DNA of 58,998 nt. Origin: JBMNUM01 sp050946275. GTDB taxonomy: Bacteria; Actinomycetota; Coriobacteriia; Coriobacteriales; CADBOM01. The position numbers were made by a program, and so were the translations under genes. Of this stretch, positions 50,693 through 58,998 are shown piece by piece (positions within the stretch are counted from its first letter, which is position 1; every line of letters begins with the position of its first letter). The notes below the pieces were generated by a model, which worked only from the letters and a program-made list of their open reading frames with translations, was not told where the DNA came from and made no database searches. The stretch spans positions 1 through 58,998 of the forward strand of contig JBMNUM010000012.1 of assembly GCA_050946275.1 (NCBI GenBank). Direction: 5' to 3'.

Positions 50693-51511
50693 CTACACGC
50701 TCACGAGGGTGCGCTGGCGGCTGGAGCGCACCTGCGCGGGGTGCGTGTTGCGCTCGACGATGGCGCCGAGGGCGTCGCACGGCATCCGGTAGGTGTTGTT
50801 CGTCTCGGAGATGTGCATCGCGATGACCTGCTCGAGCTCGTCGCACAGCAGATCCTCGAGCAAGCTGGCGGATTGCTCGTTGGAGAGGTGGCCGACGTCG
50901 GAGGCGATGCGCTTGCGGACCGGGTAGGGGTACGGGCCGTTACGGAGCATCTTGAGGTCGTGGTTGCTCTCGATCGCGAGGATGCGGCAGCGCTGGAGCG
51001 CGTCGTGCGCCTGCGGAGTACAGACGCCGCTATCGGTCATGAAGCCGATGGCGTCGCCGTCGAGCATGAAGCGGAAGCCGAACGACTCGGCGCAGTCGTG
51101 CGACGTCGCGAAGGGGTGGATGTCGATGCCCGCAAGCGCGAGCGTATCCTCGGCGCGCAGGTCGTGGAGGTCGACGAGCTCGCGCACCTCGCGGATGTCG
51201 CTGCTCACCTCGGCAACGCGAGAGCTGGAGAACAGAGCCGGGTGCAGGTCGCGCTTGGCGAAGCCGCGCAGCACGACGCCGAGGCCCTTCGTGTGGTCGG
51301 TGTGCTCGTGGGTGATGAGGATGCCGGCGATGCGGTCGAGCTCGATGCCGGCCTCGTCGCAGCGAGTGAAGAAGTCGCGCTTGCAGATACCGCAATCGAC
51401 GACGACGCACGCACCGGTGCGCGTGTTCTCGATGATGCTCGCGTTGCCCTTGCTCCCGCTCGCCAGCACATGCAGCGCCAGCGGGGAGCGGCTGTCAGTC
51501 TCAGATCCCAT
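50693..51511 (-). CDS. WalJ/YycJ-like MBL-fold hydrolase
   Basis: This 272-residue metallo-beta-lactamase-fold protein has the HEHTDH metal motif (ILITHEHTDHTKGLG near residue 68). The family-typical ASGSKGNASII start, ATSHDCAESFGF and IGFMTDSGV segments, and a late ESNHDLKMLRNGPYPYPVRK are also present. Related WalJ/YycJ proteins are linked to DNA-replication and cell-wall coordination, probably as nucleases. No walKR genes are adjacent. Confidence 0.9.
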   Translation of the reverse strand: MGSETDSRSPLALHVLASGSKGNASIIENTRTGACVVVDCGICKRDFFTRCDEAGIELDRIAGILITHEHTDHTKGLGVVLRGFAKRDLHPALFSSSRVAEVSSDIREVRELVDLHDLRAEDTLALAGIDIHPFATSHDCAESFGFRFMLDGDAIGFMTDSGVCTPQAHDALQRCRILAIESNHDLKMLRNGPYPYPVRKRIASDVGHLSNEQSASLLEDLLCDELEQVIAMHISETNNTYRMPCDALGAIVERNTHPAQVRSSRQRTLVSV

Positions 51512-51584
51512 GCGGATGATTGTACCGGAAGGATTTGAAGCGCTCCTCGGGGGAGCGTTCCATGTTGCATGCTTTTGGCTCGTT

Positions 51585-51618
51585 AAAATTATACGATATT
51601 GCTAAATCGTATAATTTT
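51585..51618. promoter_or_regulatory. Palindromic operator upstream of fic
   Basis: AAAATTATACGAT, an 8-bp centre (ATTGCTAA) and ATCGTATAATTTT are perfect 13-bp arms, containing TATAAT, 47 bp before the Fic start. It is strikingly AT-rich for this genome. It probably overlaps the promoter and could bind the Fic protein's C-terminal winged helix. Confidence 0.6.
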
Positions 51619-51664
51619 GAGTACGCTTATGTCGCCAAAATGATACTCGCTACGAGATACGGCC

Positions 51665-52873
51665 ATGGAATACAAGCCACTTGCGACACTCTTTCACATG
51701 AGCTCTTCGACTAACCGCAAGGCGGAGGTCGAAGCCGAGCTCGCGCGCCGCCTCGAGGCTGACTCCACGTTCCGAACGGGACTGACGACGCCAGCAGGCG
51801 AGCTATTCGTCGCTATGCCCCGCGAACTCACGACCCTCATGGAGAGTATCCTGCGGCTTGAAAGGCGCGTGTCGGCACTGCTCCACGCGCTTCCACCCAT
51901 CGCGCACGGCGCCCTCGCCCGCAGCCTTATCGTCGACGAGATCGTGAGCACGAACGAGCTCGAGGGCGTCCACAGCACGAGAGCGCAAATCGCGCGGCTG
52001 CTTGAGAATTCCCCGAAGACCGGCGCGCACGACCGCTTCCGCGAGTTCACCAAGCTGTACCTTGAACTAAGCGAGGACCAGAGAGTCGAGCCGACGGGCG
52101 CCGAAGACATCCGAAGAATGTATGACCGCGTCATGGATGGCGAGGCTCTCGAGGGAATCGAGCCAGACGGACGCTTGTTCCACGCGGGTGGAGTCGTGGT
52201 CGTTGGAGCTGGCGGCAAGATTCTGCACGAGGGCGTTCAGCCGGAAGAGACCATCATCGAGGCGCTCGAGCAGACAATCGAATTCGCCACATCGCCCGAT
52301 ATTCCGGAGCTCATCGGTGCCATCGCCGGGCACTACATGTTCGAATACGTTCACCCGTTCTACGACGGCAACGGACGAACGGGGCGCTACTTGCTGGCGC
52401 TGCACCTGAGCAGTCCGCTTTCACTCGCAACCGCACTCTCCTTGTCACGCGTAATCGCAGAAAACCGAGCGAGGTACTACCGCGCGTTCCGGGAGGCGGA
52501 AGACCCGCTGAATCACGGCGAGCTGACCTTCTTTGTGATGGTGATGATGGAGCTCATCAGGACGGCACAGGAAGAGCTGGTCGAGAACCTGACCGAAAAG
52601 GCCCGGCGACTCGAAGATGCCCGAGCCGCCATCATGGACATGGCGAACTCGCGAACCCTCGGCGAGAAAGAGGCAGAGGCCCTATTCCACCCGGCGCAGG
52701 CCAGCATCTTCGGCGCGTTCCCCGACACCACGCTCGAGGAGATTGCGATCAATCTGGAAGTTGGCGCACAGATGGCACGAAAGTACGTGGGGCGGCTGGA
52801 GACGGCGGGTCTCGTTAAGCGCGTTGGCACACGCCCCCTGCGCTTTGCGTTAGCAACGAAGCCTTACCAATAG
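51665..52873 (+). CDS. Fic-family AMP-transferase with winged-helix domain
   Basis: This 402-residue protein is of the Fic/DOC N-terminal type. The catalytic loop is HPFYDGNGRTGR near residue 235, with the invariant His. The inhibitory helix motif is STNELEG near residue 101 (class II, N-terminal Glu). The C-terminal 80 residues (LEEIAINLEVGAQMARKYVG then RLETAGLVKRVG) form a winged helix. It is predicted to AMPylate a target protein and to regulate itself. Base composition is slightly lower in GC than its neighbours, compatible with acquisition. Confidence 0.92.
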   Translation: MEYKPLATLFHMSSSTNRKAEVEAELARRLEADSTFRTGLTTPAGELFVAMPRELTTLMESILRLERRVSALLHALPPIAHGALARSLIVDEIVSTNELEGVHSTRAQIARLLENSPKTGAHDRFREFTKLYLELSEDQRVEPTGAEDIRRMYDRVMDGEALEGIEPDGRLFHAGGVVVVGAGGKILHEGVQPEETIIEALEQTIEFATSPDIPELIGAIAGHYMFEYVHPFYDGNGRTGRYLLALHLSSPLSLATALSLSRVIAENRARYYRAFREAEDPLNHGELTFFVMVMMELIRTAQEELVENLTEKARRLEDARAAIMDMANSRTLGEKEAEALFHPAQASIFGAFPDTTLEEIAINLEVGAQMARKYVGRLETAGLVKRVGTRPLRFALATKPYQ

Positions 52874-52885
52874 CGGACGCAGAAT

Positions 52886-52922
52886 AAAAGTGGCCGAGCC
52901 GGAACAATCCCGACTCGGCCAC
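52886..52922 (-). terminator. Terminator between fic and the surface-protein gene
   Basis: The minus strand reads GTGGCCGAGTCGG, a loop, CCGGCTCGGCCAC, then TTTTATTC. It suits the minus-strand surface-protein gene and may also stop fic transcription. Confidence 0.85.
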
Positions 52923-52929
52923 ATCTAGG

Positions 52930-55900
52930 CTATCCCGCAGCGTACACCGGCACTTTCGTCGTGACGCTCGTGCTGCTCTTGAGCGCGGTCTCGACCTTGG
53001 GCTGCACGGCCTTGACGCCACCGAAGATGTAGCCGTTCTTGAAGGCCGCGACCGACAGGTTCTTCTTGCACCACTGCGAAGCCAGGGTGTAGTTCGACTT
53101 GGCGGTCTTGGCGTCGGCGAGCAGCAGCACGGACCTGTTCTTGCCGCAAAGCGCCGCGCCGGCGAGGGCGTCCAGCCAGTTCTGGCCGGTGGACACCGCC
53201 AGCTTGTTGGGCTGCAGCCTGTTGGCGGCCGCCGGCTGGAACTTCACGCTGGTGATGTTCTTGCCCTTGTACTTCTCGTAGCCGCCGTTCTTGAGCTTGC
53301 CGGTCGTCCAGTCGGCGATGATGTAGGACGTGCGGTAGGCATTCGTGCCCGCGAGGCGCGTGATCGAGGTCACGCCGGCCTTCTTGAGCTGCGTCTCGAT
53401 GCTCGCGGGAAGCGCGATCGGGCCTCCGACGATGATGGCCTTCCTGTACTTGGCCGACTTGATGAACTTGGTCGTGGCCGCAGAGAGCTTCTTGTTGGTC
53501 TCCGCGTAGAGGATCGGCGACTTGGACACGTAGCTGTAGGGCGCGATCGCCAGCGCGTCCTGGAAGCCGTTCTGCGTCGCGATGATCACGGTGTCTGACT
53601 TCTTGCCGCCGACCTTGGCAGCCGCGATCGCCTTGGCGCTGGCCGAGCCGCCCGAGACGCGCGTGACCTTCGTGACGCCGGTGCCGGACTTCAGGGCCTT
53701 CTCGACCTTGGCCGTGACGTCCTTGGTGGAGCCCACGAGGTAGACGGTCTTGACGCCGGCGGCCTTCAGGGTCTGCTTGGTCTGGGCCGTCAGCGACCCC
53801 TTCTTGGTCATCAGCACGATGGCGCCGTTCTTGCCCGCCAGGGCGCTGGCCGCCAGGGCGTCCTTGTAGTTGGCGTCGGTCGTGACGACGGCGACCTTGG
53901 CCTTGCCGAACTGCCCGGCGATGAGCTTCATGGTGTCCGGCGCGGTGGCGCCGGCCAGGCGCTTCCAGGTCACCTTCTGGGTGGTCACGGTCTTGTACGC
54001 CTGTGCAATCTTAAACGTCACACTCGCCGTGCCCGTATAGTTTCCGATGCCGGTAATAGTCGCCCTGGCGATTCCAACTTGCGTGTTGCTTGAGTATGAA
54101 ACGGTGTAATCCGTACCAGCCATAAGCACCTTGCCCCCAAGGGACACCGACAGAACCGGCCTTACCTCTTTGCCCGCATAAACCTGGTCTGCGATTTTGC
54201 CAATAGTGGCATTGGCGACGTCGTACTTGGCAGTTCCATGCTGAATCTTTTCTTCGAGCGTCAGCAACGCCGCGTCAACACGTCTGACGGCGTCCCTGAT
54301 TGTCGCGGCACTTGCGTTTTCGTTTTCGAGCACAGCCCGCGCTTCCCCGAGAGCATCGTCAGCGCCTGCGAGATAAGAACCTGGAGCCCAGTATCCATCG
54401 ACAAACACATCAGACCCATCATCGGAGGCAGCCGTCTTTGCAAGCAGCTCCTCGAGATCGGCACAGGTTCTTGAGAGCGCGACCTTATCGACCCTGTCGA
54501 CGCTTCCAATAGCCAATGTCACGGCAGGGCTCGCCTCGTAGTCCCCATCGCCAGCCAACCTGAGTTCGTATGTCCCGACAGACAAACCCGAGATACTCGT
54601 CAATCCAAATCTGACGGCGGTCCATGAAGAGCTACCCTCGGCTCGATACTCATACGGGCTCGAAGCTTTGAGACCCGAAATGGCACCACTCGCGCCACCT
54701 ACCACAGCGCTCATGGCCTTCGCCTCAGTTGGCGTCGCCTGTGCTCGTTTCTCAACAAGAAGGTGAATACCAACAGATTGAAGCGCGTTTGCCTGATCTC
54801 CGGCAATCGTGAACATCGCGTCATAGTCCCCCGCATGAAGCCCGCGACGATATGTCACGTCTACCTGTGCGCTTTCTCCCCGCGCAAGAGTTCCCGAGAA
54901 CGAACCGCCTCCTAAAGACGACCATGTGACCCTGAACGCATTCCCAGAGTCATCGAGAACACTTCTTGACGGGACGCCCGTCAGGTCACGGTTGCCAGTG
55001 TTAGTCACCGTAAAGGCAAGAGTCTCGCAATCGATATACCCGTAAACGACATCCTCGAACTCGGATTGAGCGGGGCTTGCCGGCTGCACGGCAACGCTAT
55101 ACACATCGTCTTGCAACACGGTAATCGTCCATAAATAGACTGGACTATTGGAGCTAGAGCCAGTATGCAGCTCTACGGAAACGGGAACCCCCGGTTCGTA
55201 CTGAATCGTTGTTGCCCCGGAAACCAAAGGCCTGCTGTTGTAGAAGAGACTGCATCCGTCCGGCAACACGAACGATGTGGCAATGCGCGAGAGGTCTGCG
55301 GAATCATGCGCCCGCACAACGATAGTTCGAGTAAACTCATCAATGGCCGCCTCATCAGCCTGGTCAGCGACGGAGAACATGGTGATTGCCGGAACTCTCT
55401 GCCACTCCCATGTGCCCGCACATCTGCTCAGCCTCATAAGCTCTTCGGAAGACACGACGACGTTTGAATCAGAATTTACCCACTTGCCCGTGTATGGATA
55501 AGCCGTGCTTGCAGGAGGAAGCGCCGCGCCACCGCTGCCAACAAATTGGAAATCCTCCCCAAGCGTGAGCACTGTCAGCTTGGTGCATCCATCGAACATC
55601 CCAGCCATGCTCTCAACAGCCGAAGTGTTGAGGCTCACTAGGTCGACAGCTTCCAGCTGGTCGCATCCGGCGAACCAATATGCAGTGGACACTGGGGCAA
55701 CACCCGGCTTTATCACAACGGAAGCAATCGACCCTGCAGTTGAATGCCAAGGTACGGATCCAGCAGTCGAGTACGCTTGGGTAAAATCAACATCCCACTT
55801 TTGCACGACCCCGCCATGCGACGCATCGACTGAACCCAGCGCTTGAACCACCAATGTACCGTCTTCGTAGAGAATCGCGCACGGCTTGTCGTATATCGTT

Positions 55901-58900
55901 TCCCATCTGTAAACACCCGGCGATGTATTCGCACTAGTTGTTTCGTTTACACTGAGCGTCCTGCCCGTGGACTCTTCAAGCCACTTGCCCGTGTATTCAC
56001 TGCTAGACGGCGGTACAGGCAGCCTCGAATTAGAAAGGAATTTTCTATCCGCGCCGAGAACCACCGTCGAAAGATGCGACGGCTCATAACGCCATGAGCT
56101 CGCGCTTGTCTGAGTGGCATTGCGCGCGTCAAGACTCGGGCACTTGCTTGATATGGTTTTGGAAAAATCGAACGAGGATATATCGAGATACTCTAACGAA
56201 TGACAATATCGGAACATTTGGCTCATATCCGTAACTTGAGAGGTGTCCCAGCCTGACAGATCAAGCCGTTCAATACCATTGCACCCATAGAACATGTAAG
56301 ACATGTTCATGACAATCGAGGTGTCCATCGTATCTACACCCTGCAGCTCAGCGGGATGCGGGTAGTACTCCTGGCCATTGAACTCACCCGTATGCGAATG
56401 GTATTGCGGGCATCCAGGTTCTTGGAACATGCCGTAGCAGTTCTGCGGGAGCCTGACGTTCGTCACGTTGACAGTCTCCAAATTCTCGCAATCATAAATG
56501 AGCATGTTGACGGAATCGACCCCGCGCAAATCCCAGCCTGAGATATCAAGAGACACGAGGGCGGATCTACCAAACATACCCCCGTCATATGTGCCATCTG
56601 ACAAGTCTTCCTCAGCGCCGCTCACCTTTCTGACGTTGCCTACGTTCCAGCGAGACAAATCGAGCGACCTGAAGCCGGAATCGACAAACATCAGACGCAT
56701 GTCTGTCACCTTTGAGGTGTCGAATGTGGATAAGCCCTGCGCCGTCAACTTGCCGCCCGAATCTGCATCACCGGCTCCACAGATGCGGAACATTCCATAC
56801 ATGTTGGTCACGTTTGAAGTGTTGAAAGAAGACAAGTCGAGAATCTCGAGCGATCCGCAATGTTCAAACATATGAGACATATCAGTCACTCGTGAGGTAT
56901 CGAAGTCAGATAGATCGAGTGTTTTCAGAGACTCACAGTCCCAGAACATCCAGCTCATGTCGGTCACCTTCGACGTGTCCCATCCCGACGGGTCGAAGGA
57001 CTGCAGGGACGAGCATCCGGAGAACATGCCGCTCATGTCCGTGACGTTGCGGCAATCGAGATTGTGCAGGTCAACAGATTCCAGATTTGGACAATCAGAG
57101 AACCACCTGCTTGTTGAAGTCGGGACAAGACCTGGACCAACCTGTACGGTTCGAATCAGGTGCCTGCTCTCATGCCACGGCGGCAATGATCCTTTCGGCA
57201 TGTTTTCGAAATCAGTCCACTGCCCAATGATTCCGCCTTTTGAGGGATCGCTCCCGCCGGATGCCTGCAATACCAACAATCCATTGGTGTAAAGAATCGC
57301 ATTGGGAACAGACATGTCCTCGGCTGGTACAACGGACGTTTCCCAATAGTACAGCCCAGCCTCAATCCGACCATCAGGCGAGACCAATTCAGATGGAGAG
57401 ATGCGTTCGCCCGAAGAGGCTCGAACCCAGACCGCACGGTATCCGAACGGAATCGTAAGGCCGTATGGCCGTCTACAGTCGGCTGCCTCGTCAATGGTTT
57501 CAAAGGATGTTTGTTCGCCAAATTGAACCGACGAGACTGAAGCGGGAACATACAGGCATTGTCCGGATTTGAATTCTGACAAATCTAGATAAGTAAGCGA
57601 AGAGCAATCGCGCATATCAAGCAAGTCGGAATAATAATCGTCTGGATATATTACGTAACGCGACGACAGCTTAAGCGATTTGAGCGAAGAGCAGCCATTA
57701 TATATACCCGTTGCACCCATCCACGAATCGCTGCCGTAACTGGTACCCTGTTTAGTCGTGTCAAAACGAGACAGGTCGAGAGACTGCAGGGACGAGCAGC
57801 CGGAGAACATGTAGGACATGTCGGTGACGTATGACGCACCCAGGCCCGTCAGACCAATGGATTGCAGGGAGGAGCAGCCGGAGAACATGTAGGACATGTC
57901 TGTGGCGCTCGAGGCGCGCAAGGGGGACAGGTCGAGGGATTGCAGGGACGTGCAGTTCCGGAACATTCCGCTCATGTTGGTCACCCTGGGCGCTCCCAGG
58001 GAGGACAGGTCGAGGGATTGCAGGGACATGCAGTTCCGGAACATTCCGCTCATGTTGGTCACCCTGGGCGCTCCCAGGGACGACAGGTCGAGGGATCGCA
58101 GTGACGTGCAGTTGTAGAACATGGAGGACATGCCCGTGACTTTCGACGTGTCCCATCCCGACAGGTCGAGGGACGGCAGGGACGAGCAGCCGTAGAACAT
58201 GCGGCTCATGTCCGTGACACTCGACGTGTCCCATCCCGACAGGTCGAGGGATCGCAGGGAGGAGCAGCTCTGGAACATGGAGGACATGTTGGCGACATTC
58301 GACGTGTCCCATCCCGACAGGTCGAGGGATCGCAGGGAGGAGCAGCCGTCGAACATGGAGGACATGCTCGTGGCGCTGGAGCAGTCGAGGCCCGAGAGGT
58401 CGGCCGACCCCAGGTTCGAACAACCGTAGAACCAGTACGCCGTCGAAACCGGCGCGACGCCGGGGAGGACCTCGACGGACCTGATGGAGGAGCGGTTCCC
58501 GTACCACGGCACCGAAGAAGCGGACGCGTACGATCTTGCATCGAAACCGGCCCACTTCCCCACGACCGCGCCGCGCGAGGGATCCTCCTCGCCTCCTATC
58601 TGCATCACGAGGTCGCCGCTCTCGTAGAGGATCGCGCATCGAGCCTCGCACCGCCCGTAGGTGGCGGCGGTTCCCGGCTCCGAGTGCCTGGCGATGACCT
58701 GGGAGGCCGTCATCGGGGACGCGCCCTCGGCGAGCTCGACCCACCTGCCGTCGTGGGAGCCGGACGCCTGGCTCGGAAGGCCGCAGCCGGAGGAGAGGAC
58801 CGTGCGGGCTCCCAGGGAGAGCTCCTCGAGCATCGTCATTCCATAGAACATGGAGGTCATGTCCGTGACACTCGACGTGTCCCATCCCGACAGGTCGAGG

Positions 58901-58998
58901 GATCGCAGGGAGGAGCAGCCGTCGAACATGGAGGACATGCTCGTGGCGCTGGAGCAGTCGAGGCCCGAGAGGTCGGCCGACCCCAGGTTCGAACAACC
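52930..58998 (-). CDS. BspA-like (DUF285) surface protein with CWB2 repeats, 5' partial
   Basis: At least 2022 codons remain open to the window edge, so the signal peptide is missing. Many BspA-type leucine-rich repeats (pattern SLRSLDLSGWDTSSVTDMS then MF.GC) are interrupted by ILYEDGTLVVQ-type modules. After them come an Ig/cadherin-like stretch (55.4-54.5 kb), a helical FIVAR-like segment (about 54.5-54.2 kb), a beta module, and three CWB2 cell-wall-binding repeats (about 53.95-52.93 kb; AVVTTDANYKDALAASALAG, IIATQNGFQDALAIAPYS, LAVSTGQNWLDALAGAALCG). It is probably a cell-surface adhesin. The centre (about 54.0-57.7 kb) appears lower in GC than the two ends. Confidence 0.92.
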   Translation of the reverse strand, partial: GCSNLGSADLSGLDCSSATSMSSMFDGCSSLRSLDLSGWDTSSVTDMTSMFYGMTMLEELSLGARTVLSSGCGLPSQASGSHDGRWVELAEGASPMTASQVIARHSEPGTAATYGRCEARCAILYESGDLVMQIGGEEDPSRGAVVGKWAGFDARSYASASSVPWYGNRSSIRSVEVLPGVAPVSTAYWFYGCSNLGSADLSGLDCSSATSMSSMFDGCSSLRSLDLSGWDTSNVANMSSMFQSCSSLRSLDLSGWDTSSVTDMSRMFYGCSSLPSLDLSGWDTSKVTGMSSMFYNCTSLRSLDLSSLGAPRVTNMSGMFRNCMSLQSLDLSSLGAPRVTNMSGMFRNCTSLQSLDLSPLRASSATDMSYMFSGCSSLQSIGLTGLGASYVTDMSYMFSGCSSLQSLDLSRFDTTKQGTSYGSDSWMGATGIYNGCSSLKSLKLSSRYVIYPDDYYSDLLDMRDCSSLTYLDLSEFKSGQCLYVPASVSSVQFGEQTSFETIDEAADCRRPYGLTIPFGYRAVWVRASSGERISPSELVSPDGRIEAGLYYWETSVVPAEDMSVPNAILYTNGLLVLQASGGSDPSKGGIIGQWTDFENMPKGSLPPWHESRHLIRTVQVGPGLVPTSTSRWFSDCPNLESVDLHNLDCRNVTDMSGMFSGCSSLQSFDPSGWDTSKVTDMSWMFWDCESLKTLDLSDFDTSRVTDMSHMFEHCGSLEILDLSSFNTSNVTNMYGMFRICGAGDADSGGKLTAQGLSTFDTSKVTDMRLMFVDSGFRSLDLSRWNVGNVRKVSGAEEDLSDGTYDGGMFGRSALVSLDISGWDLRGVDSVNMLIYDCENLETVNVTNVRLPQNCYGMFQEPGCPQYHSHTGEFNGQEYYPHPAELQGVDTMDTSIVMNMSYMFYGCNGIERLDLSGWDTSQVTDMSQMFRYCHSLEYLDISSFDFSKTISSKCPSLDARNATQTSASSWRYEPSHLSTVVLGADRKFLSNSRLPVPPSSSEYTGKWLEESTGRTLSVNETTSANTSPGVYRWETIYDKPCAILYEDGTLVVQALGSVDASHGGVVQKWDVDFTQAYSTAGSVPWHSTAGSIASVVIKPGVAPVSTAYWFAGCDQLEAVDLVSLNTSAVESMAGMFDGCTKLTVLTLGEDFQFVGSGGAALPPASTAYPYTGKWVNSDSNVVVSSEELMRLSRCAGTWEWQRVPAITMFSVADQADEAAIDEFTRTIVVRAHDSADLSRIATSFVLPDGCSLFYNSRPLVSGATTIQYEPGVPVSVELHTGSSSNSPVYLWTITVLQDDVYSVAVQPASPAQSEFEDVVYGYIDCETLAFTVTNTGNRDLTGVPSRSVLDDSGNAFRVTWSSLGGGSFSGTLARGESAQVDVTYRRGLHAGDYDAMFTIAGDQANALQSVGIHLLVEKRAQATPTEAKAMSAVVGGASGAISGLKASSPYEYRAEGSSSWTAVRFGLTSISGLSVGTYELRLAGDGDYEASPAVTLAIGSVDRVDKVALSRTCADLEELLAKTAASDDGSDVFVDGYWAPGSYLAGADDALGEARAVLENENASAATIRDAVRRVDAALLTLEEKIQHGTAKYDVANATIGKIADQVYAGKEVRPVLSVSLGGKVLMAGTDYTVSYSSNTQVGIARATITGIGNYTGTASVTFKIAQAYKTVTTQKVTWKRLAGATAPDTMKLIAGQFGKAKVAVVTTDANYKDALAASALAGKNGAIVLMTKKGSLTAQTKQTLKAAGVKTVYLVGSTKDVTAKVEKALKSGTGVTKVTRVSGGSASAKAIAAAKVGGKKSDTVIIATQNGFQDALAIAPYSYVSKSPILYAETNKKLSAATTKFIKSAKYRKAIIVGGPIALPASIETQLKKAGVTSITRLAGTNAYRTSYIIADWTTGKLKNGGYEKYKGKNITSVKFQPAAANRLQPNKLAVSTGQNWLDALAGAALCGKNRSVLLLADAKTAKSNYTLASQWCKKNLSVAAFKNGYIFGGVKAVQPKVETALKSSTSVTTKVPVYAAG
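58299..58425. repeat. 127-bp exact direct repeat, inner copy
   Basis: Identical to 58872-58998, 573 bp away (191 codons), in the same reading frame. It encodes one to two BspA repeats. Confidence 0.9.
58872..58998. repeat. 127-bp exact direct repeat, edge copy
   Basis: This is the outer copy. It runs exactly to the last base of the window, so its true extent is unknown. Confidence 0.88.

Noticed and set aside
51520..51714. Small plus-strand ORF upstream of fic
   Set aside because: It spans the perfect palindrome and overlaps the Fic start. No RBS or recognisable domain.
57761..58996. 411-codon alternative frame within the surface-protein gene
   Set aside because: It is an out-of-frame shadow of regular BspA repeats, rich in Arg, Pro and His.

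Overview
The window looks like chromosome of a high-GC actinobacterium of the class Coriobacteriia (Collinsella / Olsenella / Eggerthella type). This is inferred from base composition, the giant BspA-type surface protein ending in cell-wall-binding repeats, the DUF2804, Veg and AmmeMemoRadiSam genes, and the gene order around dnaX-ybaB-recR and the SRP RNA. No phage, plasmid, transposase or CRISPR-Cas gene is visible. Most genes are on the minus strand and most are housekeeping.

Layout. 0.1-5.4 kb: an FMN-riboswitch-controlled riboflavin operon (ribD-ribE-ribBA-ribH plus a translationally coupled HAD phosphatase), then a small Gly-rich protein. 5.6-6.3 kb: a RelB/PIN toxin-antitoxin pair behind a perfect palindrome. 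6.4-15.5 kb: metabolic singletons (FAD oxidoreductase, DUF2804 protein, lipoproteins, two radical SAM enzymes, a HAD phosphatase, a NifX-like protein, tRNA-Gly and a VanX-type dipeptidase). 15.6-20.8 kb: an ECF sigma factor, a LytS-like kinase with a SARP-type response regulator, a membrane protein and two TrkA subunits. 21.1-24.8 kb: a heterodimeric ABC exporter. 25-31.9 kb: a PilZ-like gene remnant, a DUF5679 protein, a 1043-residue membrane protein built on a degenerate M28 peptidase fold, and two WYL regulators. 32-37.1 kb: an AmrB-AmrA fusion with AmrS, a PiT phosphate transporter and an OLD-like ATPase/Toprim protein. 37.6-51.5 kb: a long minus-strand housekeeping block (recR, ybaB, dnaX, DedA, SRP RNA, veg, rsmA, flavodoxin-like protein, tatD, metG, rsmI, panB, a small membrane protein, a folP-folK fusion and a WalJ-like hydrolase). 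51.6-59 kb: a Fic protein and, convergent to it, a BspA/CWB2 surface protein that runs off the window.

The most unusual content is intergenic. Two arrays at about 29.7 kb and 37.5 kb are built from the same 63-bp unit. In all five complete units, two 18-bp inverted half-repeats are separated by variable segments of invariant length (15 and 12 bp). Three further families of dispersed palindromes (called A, B and C here) sit beside stop codons and between genes throughout the window; some copies carry paired changes in both arms that keep the hairpin. A tRNA-Gly 3'-end duplication, a 94-bp-spaced direct repeat carrying long palindromes, and a 62-bp inverted repeat complete the non-coding repertoire.
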